Part shown: one piece after another, positions 63,680-64,000 of the stretch
Numbering within the stretch: position 1 is the first letter of the stretch
Layout: every line of letters begins with the position of its first letter
Assembly: GCF_020103695.1 (NCBI RefSeq)
Contig: NZ_JAHXBF010000014.1
Location: forward strand, 1-64,000
Source of the DNA: Hyalangium versicolor
GTDB lineage: Bacteria > Myxococcota > Myxococcia > Myxococcales > Myxococcaceae
Length of the DNA stretch: 64,000 nucleotides
Direction of reading: 5' to 3'
Translations under genes and position numbers: made by a program
Notes under the pieces: generated by a model
Seen by the model: only the letters and a program-made list of their open reading frames with translations
Told to the model about the DNA's origin: nothing
Database searches by the model: none

Positions 63680-64000
63680 GACCCAACTCGGAGCTACCCC
63701 GCGCCCGGAAGAGCACGGGGGGACGTGGACGAATGAGAGAGGGACCTCGGGTCAGCAGCCGCGGTCGCCGGACGGCGCGAGGCCATCCTGCGGGCGCGCT
63801 GGACGCGACGCCGCGAGAGCCCCTGACACCGTCGTTCGAACAGGCGCAAACGGTACGCCGTGGCAAGGTCTGCGGGTTGCAGACTCCCTCCCCCGGAGCC
63901 AATTGGCCTTTGAGTTCCGCTGGCTTGGCGAGTGGGGAGACGACCCTCCGCGCTTTCCAGAAATCCGATCTCGGGCTGCTTCCGTACTGAACGAGCCTCG
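63680..64000. other. Window edge, no gene supported
   Basis: This 321-base stretch upstream of rtcB contains an open frame at 63733-63990 (plus strand), but its translation is Arg/Pro/Gly-rich with no recognisable feature. No tRNA-like cloverleaf or strong hairpin was seen. It probably holds the rtcB promoter. Confidence 0.4.

Noticed and set aside
63733..63990. 85-residue frame at the right edge
   Set aside because: Arg/Pro-rich with no motif; weak codon pattern.

Overview
The window is high-GC DNA that reads as a myxobacterial chromosome of the Cystobacterineae type (Archangium, Cystobacter, Stigmatella and relatives). The evidence is the density of secreted and lipoprotein genes, a MYXO-CTERM-like tail with ELWxxDGTxxGT repeats, a very large Ser/Thr kinase-ATPase-histidine kinase hybrid, and many genes for polymer-degrading exoenzymes. 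I see no rRNA, tRNA, CRISPR array, insertion sequence or phage genes. The species assignment is inference.

Region 1 (1-8.8 kb): a three-gene minus-strand group (secreted protein, LysM/peptidoglycan-binding protein, small partner), a PI-PLC-like lipoprotein with a C-type lectin domain, small lipoproteins, a discoidin-domain esterase, a GFA-fold protein and a SnoaL-like protein. Region 2 (8.8-16.1 kb): the 1764-residue kinase hybrid, with a divergent SH3-domain protein and a VOC protein. Region 3 (16.1-33.4 kb): extracellular proteins, namely an M4 metalloprotease with PPC domains, a HExxH protein with a beta/gamma-crystallin domain, a VWA protein, a Met/Pro/Gln-repeat protein, a putative glycosidase whose signal peptide appears frameshifted, an ADOP/MacB-type permease, a GH2 enzyme with two AbfB domains, and a 17-repeat ELWxxDGTxxGT protein. 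Region 4 (33.4-46 kb): a pabC-pabB-pabA operon for p-aminobenzoate, an AlkB-like dioxygenase, an M16 peptidase, a predicted outer-membrane barrel protein, an AI-2E family permease, a 37-residue basic protein, a P1 peptidase and a TetR regulator.

Region 5 (46-56 kb) is the most system-like locus. A YqiJ-like OB-fold membrane protein with a His-rich loop, a YqiK-like flotillin and an 1833-residue coiled-coil AAA+ ATPase lie in order on the minus strand. A poxvirus-type topoisomerase IB runs divergently from them. Membrane-scaffold and DNA-associated functions side by side suggest a stress or DNA-maintenance module, but this is inference from gene order.

Region 6 (56-64 kb): a divergent AraC regulator/SDR pair, a GNAT acetyltransferase followed by a LysR remnant, a secreted protein, an FAD-dependent dehydrogenase, decayed lipoprotein-like fragments, and an RtcB-family RNA ligase. 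The last 320 bases hold no gene I can support.

Starts were moved from the longest open frame to an internal ATG or GTG wherever a Shine-Dalgarno sequence, signal peptide or overlap with a neighbour decided it.
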